From JAPPHA01 sp965221575 (lineage in GTDB: Bacteria; Pseudomonadota; Alphaproteobacteria; Rhodobacterales; Rhodobacteraceae): DNA of 64,000 nt. Where the stretch lies: positions 172,341-236,340 of the forward strand of contig CBDCSM010000007.1 of NCBI GenBank assembly GCA_965221575.1, given 5' to 3'. Made by a program: the position numbers and the translations under genes. The notes beneath the pieces were generated by a model. That model did not search any database and had not been told where the DNA came from. It saw only the letters and a program-made list of their open reading frames with translations. Positions 54,501 to 63,615 of this stretch are shown here, piece by piece (the first letter of the stretch is position 1; each line of letters opens with the position of its first letter).

Positions 54501-56476
54501 CAGCCGGCGCCTCCCGCAATGGAGAACCAGGTGATGATCACGGCAAGCCCGACGAACATCGCGAAGGCATAGTGGAAGAGGTACCCGGACTGCGCCCGCC
54601 CGGCCAGGCGCGTGAACCAGGGGATGATGCCCATCGCCAGTCCGTTGATCGCACCATCGATGATCCTGCCGTCACCGAGTTTCCAGAGGCGGCTTCCCAG
54701 CCATTTGGCCGGTCGCACGAAAACGAATTCGTAGAGTTCGTCGAAATACCACTTGTTCAGGAGGAAGGCGTATAGCCCGGGCTGGAACGCCCTGAGACGT
54801 GACGGCAGATCCGTCCTGCCGACGTAAAACAGCCAGGCCAGAAGGAAACCGGCCGACATCGCCACGAAAGGCGACGCCTTGACAAGGGCAGGCACGTAAT
54901 GGGCGTCATGCAGGACATGATTGGTTTCGCCGTCGATGAAGATCGACGCCCCGAAATACTCCTCGGCATACTTGCCGAAGAACTCGTCGTACCAGACCAT
55001 GCCCGCCACGACTGCCCCGATAGCCAGCAGCGCAAGCGGCACCAGCATGGTCCACGGGCTCTCGTGGGCATGCTCGTGGGTCTCCTGGTCGCCGCGCGGG
55101 GAGCCGAAAAAGGTCATGAAGATCAAACGCCAGCTGTAGAAGCTCGTCATCATCGCGGTCAGGACCAGGGTCCAGAACGCGATCGCAGCCAATGATCCGG
55201 GCGCCGCGAACGCGCTTTCGATGATGGCGTCCTTTGACTGGAAACCGGCGAGGCCCCAACCGGTGAGAGGTATTCCGAGTCCGGTGATCGACAGCGTTCC
55301 GATCATCATCGCCCAGAATGTCAGCGGGAGGCTTTTTCGAAGCCCGCCGTAGTTCCGCATGTCCTGGTCGTGGTGCATCGCGTGGATGACGGATCCCGCT
55401 CCCAGAAAAAGCATGGCCTTGAAAAAGGCATGGGTAAACAGATGGAACATGGCGACCGAATAGGCGCCGACGCCCGCGGCCACGAACATGTACCCGAGCT
55501 GCGAGCAGGTCGAATACGCGATGACGCGCTTGATGTCGTTCTGGACCAGGCCGACTGTCGCGGCAAAGAAGGCCGTCAGCGCGCCGGTCGCAACGACGAA
55601 CCCTGCCGTCCAGTCTGCGAACTCCATCAGGGGCGACAGGCGGCACACCATGAACACGCCCGCGGTGACCATGGTCGCCGCGTGAATCAGGGCCGAAACC
55701 GGGGTCGGGCCTTCCATGGCGTCAGGCAGCCAGGTGTGCAGGAGGAACTGGGCGGACTTGCCCATTGCGCCGATGAACAGCAGCAGGGTTACGGCCTCGA
55801 GCGCGGGCACGTCGTGGCCAAGAAACCGGAACCGCGTTTCCGCGAGCTCGCGGCCCGTGTCAGGATCCAGGACCACCGAGAAGTCGATGCTGTCCGTCAG
55901 CATGAACAGGCCGAAAATCCCCAGCGCGAAGCCGAAATCCCCGACCCGGTTGACGATGAACGCCTTGATGGCCGCCGCGTTCGCCGACGGTTTCCGGTAA
56001 TAGAACCCGATCAGAAGGTAGGACGCGACGCCAACACCCTCCCAGCCGAAAAACAGCTGCAGAAGGTTGTCCGAAGTCACGAGCATCAGCATCGCGAACG
56101 TGAAGAACGACAGATAGGCGAAAAACCTGGGCTTGTAGCTTTCTCCCGGTTTCCAGTTGCTGTCCCCGTCCATGTAGCCCCAACTATACAGGTGCACGAG
56201 CGAGGAGACCGTCGTGATCACGACGAGCATGACGACAGTGAGTCGATCGATTCGAAGCGCCCAGTCCGTGCTCAGCGACCCGCTTTCCACCCAGCGCGCG
56301 ATCGGGATCGTTTTCGTGTCTCCATCGAAGGTCTGGAACATGTACCAGGACAGGAAAGCCGCGACGAACAGGAGCCCTGTCGAGATGGCCATCGCGGCGC
56401 GTTCGCCAGTGAACCGGTGGAAAAACCCGGCGAAAATGCAGCCGACCAGCGGCGCGAAGACCAGGATGATTTCCAT
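54500..56476 (-). CDS. nuoL: NADH-quinone oxidoreductase subunit L
   Basis: The distal proton-pumping subunit of complex I, 658 aa, with about 16 helices including the long lateral helix at the C-terminus. FFGWEGVGVASYLLIGFYY, LLHTWLPDAMEGPTPVSALIHAA (in overlapping parts) and YSTCSQLGYMFVA are family hallmarks. It lies between nuoK and nuoM. Confidence 0.97.
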   Translation of the reverse strand: MEIILVFAPLVGCIFAGFFHRFTGERAAMAISTGLLFVAAFLSWYMFQTFDGDTKTIPIARWVESGSLSTDWALRIDRLTVVMLVVITTVSSLVHLYSWGYMDGDSNWKPGESYKPRFFAYLSFFTFAMLMLVTSDNLLQLFFGWEGVGVASYLLIGFYYRKPSANAAAIKAFIVNRVGDFGFALGIFGLFMLTDSIDFSVVLDPDTGRELAETRFRFLGHDVPALEAVTLLLFIGAMGKSAQFLLHTWLPDAMEGPTPVSALIHAATMVTAGVFMVCRLSPLMEFADWTAGFVVATGALTAFFAATVGLVQNDIKRVIAYSTCSQLGYMFVAAGVGAYSVAMFHLFTHAFFKAMLFLGAGSVIHAMHHDQDMRNYGGLRKSLPLTFWAMMIGTLSITGLGIPLTGWGLAGFQSKDAIIESAFAAPGSLAAIAFWTLVLTAMMTSFYSWRLIFMTFFGSPRGDQETHEHAHESPWTMLVPLALLAIGAVVAGMVWYDEFFGKYAEEYFGASIFIDGETNHVLHDAHYVPALVKASPFVAMSAGFLLAWLFYVGRTDLPSRLRAFQPGLYAFLLNKWYFDELYEFVFVRPAKWLGSRLWKLGDGRIIDGAINGLAMGIIPWFTRLAGRAQSGYLFHYAFAMFVGLAVIITWFSIAGGAG

Positions 56477-56486
56477 TGAGCCGAAC

Positions 56487-56792
56487 TCAGCCCTTCATCA
56501 TGTTGACGTCTTCGACGGCAATCGTGCCGCGGTTTCGGAAAAAGCAGACGAGAATGGCCAGCCCGATTGCGGCTTCCGCTGCCGCGACCGTCAAGACGAA
56601 AAGGGCAAAGACCTGGCCGACCAGGTCTCCGAGAAAAGTCGAAAAGGCAACGAGATTGATGTTGACGGCGAGCAACATCAACTCGATCGACATCAGTATG
56701 ATGATCACGTTCTTCCGATTGAGAAATATGCCGAAAATCCCGATCACGAACAGGATCGCCGCCACGGTGATATAGTGTTCCAGGGTTATCAC
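56487..56792 (-). CDS. nuoK: NADH-quinone oxidoreductase subunit K
   Basis: A 101-aa, three-helix membrane subunit. ILMSIELMLLAVNINLV carries the conserved Glu in TM2 and AAEAAIGLAILV the one in TM3. The GTG start at 56792 overlaps the nuoJ stop as GTGA. Confidence 0.96.
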   Translation of the reverse strand: MITLEHYITVAAILFVIGIFGIFLNRKNVIIILMSIELMLLAVNINLVAFSTFLGDLVGQVFALFVLTVAAAEAAIGLAILVCFFRNRGTIAVEDVNMMKG

Positions 56793-57409
56793 TGGCCGAG
56801 CCCCTGCCCTGAAGGCACATCCACCAGGCTCACCGCCTCCCGCGGATCCCGGAGGATCTGGTTCGGGATGTCCTGACGCTTGACATGCGCGCGATGCCGC
56901 AACGTGAGCACGATGGCTCCGATCATGGCCACGAGAAGGATCAGTCCAGCCGCCTGGAACAGGTAGATGTAGTCAGTGTAGATGAGTTGACCGATTGCCT
57001 CGGTGTTGTGGACCAGTTCCCGGGGCGGCGTCACGGCAGCACGAAGGTCTCCGGCTGTTTCGGCGAAATTCCAGTGGCCGATGACCAGGCCGAGCTCCAG
57101 CAGCAGGATCAGCCCGATCAGCAGCCCGAGCGGCATGTACCTGGCCAACCCACCTCTCAACTCGGCGAAATCGATGTCCAGCATCATGACCACGAAGAGG
57201 AACAGCACCGCAACGGCACCGACGTAGACGATCGCCAGCAGCATGGCGACGAACTCCGCGCCCATCAGCACGAACAGGCCCGCGGAGGAGAAAAAGGCCA
57301 GGATCAGCCAGAGCACCGAGTGCACCGGGTTGCGCGCCAGCACGACGAACAGGCCCGAGCCGACTGCCGTGAAGGCAAAGAGATAGAACGCCAGGGCAGT
57401 CACCGTCAT
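56789..57409 (-). CDS. nuoJ: NADH-quinone oxidoreductase subunit J
   Basis: A five-helix membrane subunit. The ATG at 57409 follows GGAGG by five bases and gives 206 aa beginning MTVTALAFYLFAFTAVGSG; the frame upstream to 57676 is noncoding. ARNPVHSVLWLILAFF and LLAIVYVGAVAVLFLFVVMM are typical, the latter containing the pi-bulge helix TM3. Confidence 0.95.
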   Translation of the reverse strand: MTVTALAFYLFAFTAVGSGLFVVLARNPVHSVLWLILAFFSSAGLFVLMGAEFVAMLLAIVYVGAVAVLFLFVVMMLDIDFAELRGGLARYMPLGLLIGLILLLELGLVIGHWNFAETAGDLRAAVTPPRELVHNTEAIGQLIYTDYIYLFQAAGLILLVAMIGAIVLTLRHRAHVKRQDIPNQILRDPREAVSLVDVPSGQGLGQ

Positions 57410-57530
57410 GACAGCCTCCGCGTTCCCTGGCCCGGCGCCGGGTCGGGAACGACCCGAAAGCCCCGTGACCGAACGCGGCTCCCTGCGGAGGGCGCGGATA
57501 CCTCCCCGGCGCAGGATTTCGACCTGCGCG

Positions 57531-58043
57531 TCATCGGAATCTCGCGTCCTCCCGAAGGTTCCGGGCGATTTCGGCCTCCCAGCGGTCTCCGTTCGCAAGA
57601 AGCCGTTCCTTGTCGTAAAACAGCTCTTCCCGCGTTTCGGTCGCAAACTCGAAGTTGGGTCCCTCGACGATCGCATCGACCGGACAGGCTTCCTGGCAGA
57701 AGCCGCAATAGATGCACTTCGTCATGTCTATGTCGTAGCGGGTCGTCCGGCGCGACCCGTCATCGCGCGGCTCCGCTTCAATCGTGATGGCCTGCGCCGG
57801 ACAGATGGCCTCACACAGCTTGCAGGCGATGCATCGTTCCTCCCCGTTCGGGTAGCGCCGCAAGGCGTGTTCGCCTCGAAACCGCGGGCTGAGCGGACCT
57901 TTTTCGTGGGGATAATTGACCGTCGACTTCGGGCGGAAGAAATACTTCATTCCCATCTTCAGGCCGTTGAGCATGTCCGCGAGCAGGAGGTACTTCGCTG
58001 CCCGGAGACCCCTGCCGACCCAGTTTGACTGATTGAACGACAT
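57531..58043 (-). CDS. nuoI: NADH-quinone oxidoreductase subunit I
   Basis: A 170-aa ferredoxin-like peripheral subunit with two [4Fe-4S] sites: CIACKLCEAICP (N6a) and CIYCGFCQEACP (N6b). The N-terminal amphipathic segment (KYFFRPKSTVNYPHEKGPLS) anchors it near the quinone site. Of 121 bases between its stop and nuoJ, none is clearly coding. Confidence 0.97.
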   Translation of the reverse strand: MSFNQSNWVGRGLRAAKYLLLADMLNGLKMGMKYFFRPKSTVNYPHEKGPLSPRFRGEHALRRYPNGEERCIACKLCEAICPAQAITIEAEPRDDGSRRTTRYDIDMTKCIYCGFCQEACPVDAIVEGPNFEFATETREELFYDKERLLANGDRWEAEIARNLREDARFR

Positions 58044-58061
58044 TTTCCTCCTGCCTCCGAC

Positions 58062-59099
58062 CTAACCGCCGACCGCCCAGCGCGCGTAGGTTCCGCCAAA
58101 GACGCCGAACTGGGCGAATGCGGCCACGACCGCAACCCAGCCCAAGGAAAGCGGCAGAAACACCTTCCAGCCCAGGCGCATCAACTGATCGTAGCGATAT
58201 CTCGGCACGACCGCCTTGATCAATGCAAACAGGAAGAAAAACAATCCCATCTTGAGAAGCATCCACAGCGCCCCGTCCGGAAGCCACGGTACCGGGGACA
58301 GCCATCCTCCGAAAAACAGGATTGTCGTCAGCGCGCACATCAGCCAGATGGCGACATATTCGCCGGCCATGAACAACAGGAACGGGGTCGACGAATATTC
58401 GACCTGGTATCCGGCGACGAGTTCCGATTCCGCCTCGGGAAGATCGAAGGGCGGACGGTTGGTTTCCGCGAGGGCGGAAACGAAGAACAGGACGACCATC
58501 GGCAAATGGGGGAGCCAGTACCAGTTGAAGATGCCATACTCGCCTTCCTGTGCGAGCACGATGTCCACGAGATTGAGCGAGCCCGTCGTGATCAGGACCC
58601 CGATTATGATGAAACCGATCGACACCTCGTAGGAAATCATCTGCGCGGCGGATCGAAGGGAACCGAGAAACGGGTACTTCGAGTTCGAGGCCCAGCCGCC
58701 CATGATGACGCCGTAGACCTCGAGGGAAGAGACCGCGAAAATATAGAGGATACCGACGTTGATGCTGGAAATCACCAGGGTCTCCGACAGGGGAACGACG
58801 GCCCAGGCTATCAGGGCAAGAATGAAGGACACGAGCGGCGCCAGCAGGAACACCGTCTTGTCCGCGCCCGCGGGGATGACGAATTCCTTGAAGACGTATT
58901 TCATCGCGTCGGCGACGGATTGCAGGAGACCCCAGGGACCAACGACGTTGGGTCCCCGGCGCAGCTGCACCGCACCCCAGATCTTGCGGTCGCCGTAAAC
59001 GAGGAACAGCAGGCTGATCATCACGAAGGCAGTCATCAGGATGCACTGACCGAGAACGATCAGGAAAACCCCGAACTGGGTTTCAAGAAGACCGCTCAT
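58062..59099 (-). CDS. nuoH: NADH-quinone oxidoreductase subunit H
   Basis: A 345-aa, eight-helix subunit that forms the quinone chamber. RKIWGAVQLRRGPNVVGPWG and RPPFDLPEAESELVAGYQVE are near-invariant motifs, with acidic residues of the E-channel. It lies between nuoG and nuoI. Confidence 0.97.
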   Translation of the reverse strand: MSGLLETQFGVFLIVLGQCILMTAFVMISLLFLVYGDRKIWGAVQLRRGPNVVGPWGLLQSVADAMKYVFKEFVIPAGADKTVFLLAPLVSFILALIAWAVVPLSETLVISSINVGILYIFAVSSLEVYGVIMGGWASNSKYPFLGSLRSAAQMISYEVSIGFIIIGVLITTGSLNLVDIVLAQEGEYGIFNWYWLPHLPMVVLFFVSALAETNRPPFDLPEAESELVAGYQVEYSSTPFLLFMAGEYVAIWLMCALTTILFFGGWLSPVPWLPDGALWMLLKMGLFFFLFALIKAVVPRYRYDQLMRLGWKVFLPLSLGWVAVVAAFAQFGVFGGTYARWAVGG

Positions 59100-59134
59100 T
59101 CAGCGCGCCCCCGTGATTTCGAACGGACGCGGGA

Positions 59135-61165
59135 TCACGCCGCCCTGGCCCTTTCCCGGCCGAGGCGCCTGTCCCCGGCATTTCGACTGAGTTCCGCCAT
59201 GACAACCGAAGCCCGGGCGATCGGATTGGTGAGGTAGAAATCGTCAACGGCGGGACGGAAATCGCCGTCACCCATCTCCCCGATGCCGACCGGTTCCCAC
59301 GGGTTCGCCGGAACCTGGTCGATTTCCTGCATGTGGCCGCAGGTCTCGAAGAGTCCCCTGCGCAATTCCGCCAGCGTGTCGAACGGTAAAGGCGTTCCTC
59401 CGAGTTCGGCGGAAAGCGCTCTCAGGATTGCCCAGTTTTCCCTGGCCTCGCCGGGAGGGAAACACGCCCTGACCGACTGTTGCGGCCGGCCTTCTGTATT
59501 GACGAATGTTCCATTCTCCTCGGTATAGGCCGCGGCCGGCAGGATGACATCCGCGCGGTGTGCGCCCCTGTCGCCATGGCTCCCCTGGTAGATCACGAAG
59601 ACATCTTCGGGCATTTCGATTTCGTCGGCGCCGAGATTGAAAACCGTCTCCGCCTCCCGCAGCGCGACGGGTAGGCCGCCTTCGGTCACGAAACCGATGT
59701 CCATGCCACCGACCCTGGAGGCCGCCGTGTGCAAGACCATGAATCCGGCGTCAAGCGAATCCGCCAGGCGCATGGCATGGCCGAGGACGGCAAGGCCGTC
59801 TTCGTCCCGAAGCGCGCCTTGGCCGACAATGACGATCGTATCGCCGTGCCCGCGCAGGGTTTCCGGGATCTCGGCCGACAGGTCCGCCAGCGCTGTCCTT
59901 CCGGTGCCGAGATGGACATAATCGTAAGTCAGGTCACGGCGTGCCCCGATCAGGTTGATCTTTGCTCCGTTGAGCCAGGCCTTGCGAATGCGGGCGTTCA
60001 GAACAGGGGATTCCCACCTGGGGTCGGAACCGACAAGAATGATCGATCCCGCGCCATCGATATCTTCGATCCTGGCCGTACCAACGTATGCCGACCGGTT
60101 CCCTGCCGGGAGGCACGCACCGTCCGTCCGGCATTCGACGGCACCGCCTTGCGCGGCGGTTAGTTCCCTGAGGGCGTACAAGGATTCGACCGACGCAAGG
60201 TCTCCGGCCAGCGACGCCATCTTCCTTCCTCTGATCGCGCGGGCGGCCGCGCCGAGGGCATCATCCCACGTCGTAGGTTTCAGGACGCCGTCCTTCCTGA
60301 CGAAGGGCCGGTCGAGCCTCTGGTTCCGGAGTCCGTCCCAGATGAACCTGGTCTTGTCGGAGATCCACTCTTCGTTGACCCCGTCATGGTTGCGCGGGAG
60401 AATACGCATCACGTCATGGCCGCGGCTGTCGACGCGTATGTTGGAGCCGAGCGCGTCCATGACGTCTATCGTTTCCGTCTTCCGCAGTTCCCAGGGACGC
60501 GCGGTAAATGCGTATGGTTTCGACGTCAGGGCGCCGACGGGACAGAGATCGATGATGTTCCCCTGCAATTCGCTGTCGAGTGTCTGGTCGAGGTATGACG
60601 TGATTTCAGCGTCCTCGCCGCGGCCGGTCTGGCCCATCAGGGTAATCCCGGCGACCTCCGTCGTGAACCGGACGCAACGGGTGCAGGAAATGCACCGGGT
60701 CATCGTGGTTTCGACCAGCGGACCAAGGTCGAGGTCGTTGACCGCGCGCTTGGCTTCCCGGAACCGCGAAAAGTCGACCCCGTAGGCCATGGCCTGGTCC
60801 TGCAGGTCGCATTCCCCGCCCTGGTCACAGATCGGACAGTCGAGGGGATGGTTGATCAACAGGAATTCCATCACGCCCTCGCGCGCCTTGCGGACCATCG
60901 GCGACATGGTTCGAACTTCAGGAGGGCTGCCATCCCTGCCCGGCCGAAGATCCCGCACCTGCATCGCGCAGGATGCCGTCGGCTTTGCCTGGCCTCCGAC
61001 GACCTCGACCAGGCACATGCGGCAATTGCCGGCGATCGAAAGCCGCTCATGGTAGCAGAAACGCGGAATCTCGGTCCCGGCAAGTTCGCAGGCCTGCAGC
61101 AGAGTCATTGCCGGGTCGACCTCGAACTCGGCACCGTCGATGATGAGTCGCGCCGTTTCGCTCAT
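59135..61165 (-). CDS. nuoG: NADH-quinone oxidoreductase subunit G
   Basis: A 676-aa iron-sulfur subunit. The N-terminal [2Fe-2S] ligands are in PRFCYHERLSIAGNCRMCLVE-type spacing (FCYHE, GNCRMC), then His-liganded HPLDCPICDQGGECDLQD (N5), and MTRCISCTRCVRF with IIDLCPVGAL (N4). A molybdopterin-oxidoreductase-like domain without cofactor follows. The extra Cys cluster N7 of the long form is not evident, as usual in alphaproteobacteria. Confidence 0.96.
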   Translation of the reverse strand: MSETARLIIDGAEFEVDPAMTLLQACELAGTEIPRFCYHERLSIAGNCRMCLVEVVGGQAKPTASCAMQVRDLRPGRDGSPPEVRTMSPMVRKAREGVMEFLLINHPLDCPICDQGGECDLQDQAMAYGVDFSRFREAKRAVNDLDLGPLVETTMTRCISCTRCVRFTTEVAGITLMGQTGRGEDAEITSYLDQTLDSELQGNIIDLCPVGALTSKPYAFTARPWELRKTETIDVMDALGSNIRVDSRGHDVMRILPRNHDGVNEEWISDKTRFIWDGLRNQRLDRPFVRKDGVLKPTTWDDALGAAARAIRGRKMASLAGDLASVESLYALRELTAAQGGAVECRTDGACLPAGNRSAYVGTARIEDIDGAGSIILVGSDPRWESPVLNARIRKAWLNGAKINLIGARRDLTYDYVHLGTGRTALADLSAEIPETLRGHGDTIVIVGQGALRDEDGLAVLGHAMRLADSLDAGFMVLHTAASRVGGMDIGFVTEGGLPVALREAETVFNLGADEIEMPEDVFVIYQGSHGDRGAHRADVILPAAAYTEENGTFVNTEGRPQQSVRACFPPGEARENWAILRALSAELGGTPLPFDTLAELRRGLFETCGHMQEIDQVPANPWEPVGIGEMGDGDFRPAVDDFYLTNPIARASVVMAELSRNAGDRRLGRERARAA

Positions 61166-61166
61166 G

Positions 61167-62558
61167 TCATGCGCTCCCCGCCAGTCGTCCAGGCCGCGCC
61201 GGCGGATTCACGACCAGCGTCACGTCCTGCACGTTCATTTTCTTTGCCGCGATCCTGGCCGTTGCCCCGGTTCCGGCCGCCGGTCTTGAAGACCTCGCGC
61301 GGGCCCGGATCCGGTCTTCGATTTCATCGCGAAAGTGCCGGATGAGGCCCTGGATCGGCCAAGCCGCGCCGTCTCCCAACGCGCAGATCGTATGGCCTTC
61401 GACCTGGTAGGAGACGTCGAGCAACATGTCGATCTCTTCCAGGTCGGCGGTCCCGTGCACCATCCGGTCCATGATTCGCATCATCCATCCCGTACCTTCG
61501 CGGCATGGAGTGCACTGGCCGCAGCTCTCGTGCTTGTAAAAGGCGGACAGCCGCCAGATCGCCTTGATCACATCCGTGGACTGGTCCATCACGATGACGG
61601 CCGCCGTTCCGAGACCGGACTTGTGCTCGTCAAGCCAGCTGAAATCCATGATCGCTTCGTCGCACAACGCCCTGGGAATCAGCGGGACCGAAGCGCCACC
61701 GGGAATTACCGCCTTCAGGTTGTCCCAGCCTCCCCGGACCCCGCCGCAATGACGGTCGATCAGTTCCCGGAGCGGCGTCGACATTGCGTCCTCGACGACA
61801 CAGGGATTGTTCACGTGGCCGGAAAACGCGAACACCTTTGTTCCGGTGTTGTTTTCCCGGCCGATCGAGGCGAACCACGCCGAGCCGCGGCGAAGTATCG
61901 TCGGAACGACCGCGATCGTCTCGACGTTGTTCACGGTCGTCGGGCAGCCGTAGAGGCCGGCCGCCGCCGGAAACGGCGGTTTCATCCGCGGCATGCCCTT
62001 CTTGCCTTCCAGGCTTTCGAGCAATGCCGTTTCCTCGCCGCAGATGTACGCGCCCGCGCCATGGGTGAGGTGAAGCTCGAAGTCCCAGCCGGAACCGCAG
62101 GCGTTTCGGCCGATCAGGCCCGCGTCGCGCGCTTCGTCGATCGCGATCTGGAGAGCCTCGCGTTCCCGGACGAACTCGCCGCGGATGTATATGTACCCGG
62201 TATTGGCCCCCATCGCGAAACCGGAGACAAGACAGCCTTCGACCAGCGAATGGGGGTCGTGGCGCATGATTTCACGGTCCTTGCAGGTGCCCGGTTCCGA
62301 TTCATCCGCGTTGACCACAAGATAGGCAGGGCGCCCGTCGCTGGTCTTCGGCATGAAGGACCACTTGAGTCCGGCCGGAAAACCGGCCCCGCCGCGCCCC
62401 CGCAGTCCCGACGCCTTGACTTCGTCGATAATCCGCTCCCGCCCCATTTCCAGGAGCTTGGCGGTTCCGTCCCAGTGGCCGCGCTTCCTTGCCCCAGCGA
62501 GCGAGCGGTCGCGCATGCCATAGAGGTTGGTAAAGATGCGGTCGCGATCAGCCAGCAT
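61167..62558 (-). CDS. nuoF: NADH-quinone oxidoreductase subunit F
   Basis: The NADH-oxidising flavoprotein subunit, 463 aa. SGLRGRGGAGFPAGLKWSFM binds FMN/NADH, NADESEPGTCKDREIM is the second signature, and ESCGQCTPCREG with a later Cys carries the N3 [4Fe-4S] cluster. The C-terminus extends about 30 residues (AGTGATARIAAKKMNVQ) beyond typical ends. It starts right after the small DUF5337-like gene. Confidence 0.97.
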   Translation of the reverse strand: MLADRDRIFTNLYGMRDRSLAGARKRGHWDGTAKLLEMGRERIIDEVKASGLRGRGGAGFPAGLKWSFMPKTSDGRPAYLVVNADESEPGTCKDREIMRHDPHSLVEGCLVSGFAMGANTGYIYIRGEFVREREALQIAIDEARDAGLIGRNACGSGWDFELHLTHGAGAYICGEETALLESLEGKKGMPRMKPPFPAAAGLYGCPTTVNNVETIAVVPTILRRGSAWFASIGRENNTGTKVFAFSGHVNNPCVVEDAMSTPLRELIDRHCGGVRGGWDNLKAVIPGGASVPLIPRALCDEAIMDFSWLDEHKSGLGTAAVIVMDQSTDVIKAIWRLSAFYKHESCGQCTPCREGTGWMMRIMDRMVHGTADLEEIDMLLDVSYQVEGHTICALGDGAAWPIQGLIRHFRDEIEDRIRARARSSRPAAGTGATARIAAKKMNVQDVTLVVNPPARPGRLAGSA

Positions 62559-62825
62559 TCATCTGCCCTCCTGCTCCCGAACGCGCCTGCCCGCGCGGAC
62601 CAGCACGACCAGCGCCCAGAAAAAGGCGGCCAGGGCAGCAAAATCCACCAGGAACGCGTACCGGGCGGGCAATCCCAGCCTGCCTCCGAGCCAGGAGCCG
62701 AGCATCCAGAGAACCATGGTCGCGACGATCACGGTCGCCGCGATCCGAACCTGGCCGGCCCCGGCGCCGCGCAACCGCGCCGCCAGGCGGGACCAGGCCG
62801 TATGACCATGGGCGTTGCCGCTCAC
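62559..62825 (-). CDS. small membrane protein, DUF5337-like, between nuoE and nuoF
   Basis: An 88-aa protein with two hydrophobic helices (IAATVIVATMVLWMLGSWLG and FLVDFAALAAFFWALVVLV) and a charged C-terminus. The GTG start at 62825 overlaps the nuoE stop as GTGA. A small two-helix gene in this exact place is a known feature of Rhodobacterales nuo operons (DUF5337). Whether it is a complex I assembly factor is not established. Confidence 0.82.
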   Translation of the reverse strand: MSGNAHGHTAWSRLAARLRGAGAGQVRIAATVIVATMVLWMLGSWLGGRLGLPARYAFLVDFAALAAFFWALVVLVRAGRRVREQEGR

Positions 62826-63527
62826 GACAGGCCCTCACCGCTGTCCGGAGACGCCCCGGATTCGGCGTCTCGCGGCGGAACCGCCGCGAGCGAAACCGAA
62901 GCATTCACGGTTTCGGACCGGCTTCCCTGCTCCGGATCAGTCAGCGTACTCAACCCCAAGAGCGGCTCGCACGAGAACCGGCCGTTTTGCGGCCCCGGCG
63001 TCGGCGTCGCGCCGTCCTCCAGGGCGTCCAGGATGGCGGAAAAACTCTCGGACGTCAGATCCTCGTAATAGTCCTTGCCGATCTGGACCATTGGCGCGTT
63101 GGCGCCACGCTCCAAGGCATTCGACTTCTTCCCAGCTGTACTTTCCGTCCGCGCTCACCTGGTGCGGGGATGGCGCGATCCGGTTCCTGCAGACGTCCAC
63201 GATCTCGTCGGATCCGCAAATCATGCATGTCGTGGTCGTGCAAACCTGGACATGGGCGACGCGACCGACCGGTTTCAGCTGAAACATGAAATAGAACGTC
63301 GCGACCTCAAGCGCCCTGACAGGCGGCAGATCCAGCATTGCCGCGACGCTCTCGATCGCGGGTTTCGACAGCCATCCCTCCTGTTCCTGCGCGCGCCAGA
63401 GAATTGGTATGATCGCCGAGGCCTGGCGTCCTTGCGGATATTTCGCGATCTCCTGCTTCGCCCAGGCCTCGTTGGCCGGCGTGAAGGCAAAGGACTCCGG
63501 TTGTTCGTGGTGAAGGCGCCTCAACAT
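62822..63527 (-). pseudogene. nuoE: NADH-quinone oxidoreductase subunit E, broken by one apparent +1 frameshift
   Basis: The thioredoxin-like [2Fe-2S] subunit N1a. MLRRLHHEQPESFAFTPA starts at 63527, and the first two ligands are in CTTTTCMICG. The third-ligand motif should read CLGAC with APMVQIGKDYYEDLT. Instead the frame shifts: reading gives CLGAWRQ, and deleting one C of the CC at 63105-63106 restores CLGACANAPMVQIGK. The remainder (DGATPTPGPQNGR) then continues to the stop at 62822, coupled to the small membrane gene. All other nuo genes are intact, so a sequencing error is the likeliest explanation. Confidence 0.88.
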
Positions 63528-63615
63528 GACCCGGGGGTGTCCCTTCCGGCGCCGGCAGACCCGGCCACCGTTTTCCGGCATGCGCGCACGCGCACGATCT
63601 GCTCACGATCCACGA

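Noticed and set aside
51554..56479. Large plus-strand ORFs opposite nuoN, nuoM and nuoL (51554-53032, 53406-54389, 55370-56479)
   Set aside because: Charged shadow frames of hydrophobic membrane genes; none has a start site or recognisable fold.
61335..63068. 577-codon plus-strand ORF opposite nuoF/nuoE
   Set aside because: Shadow frame; the opposite strand has clear complex I subunits.
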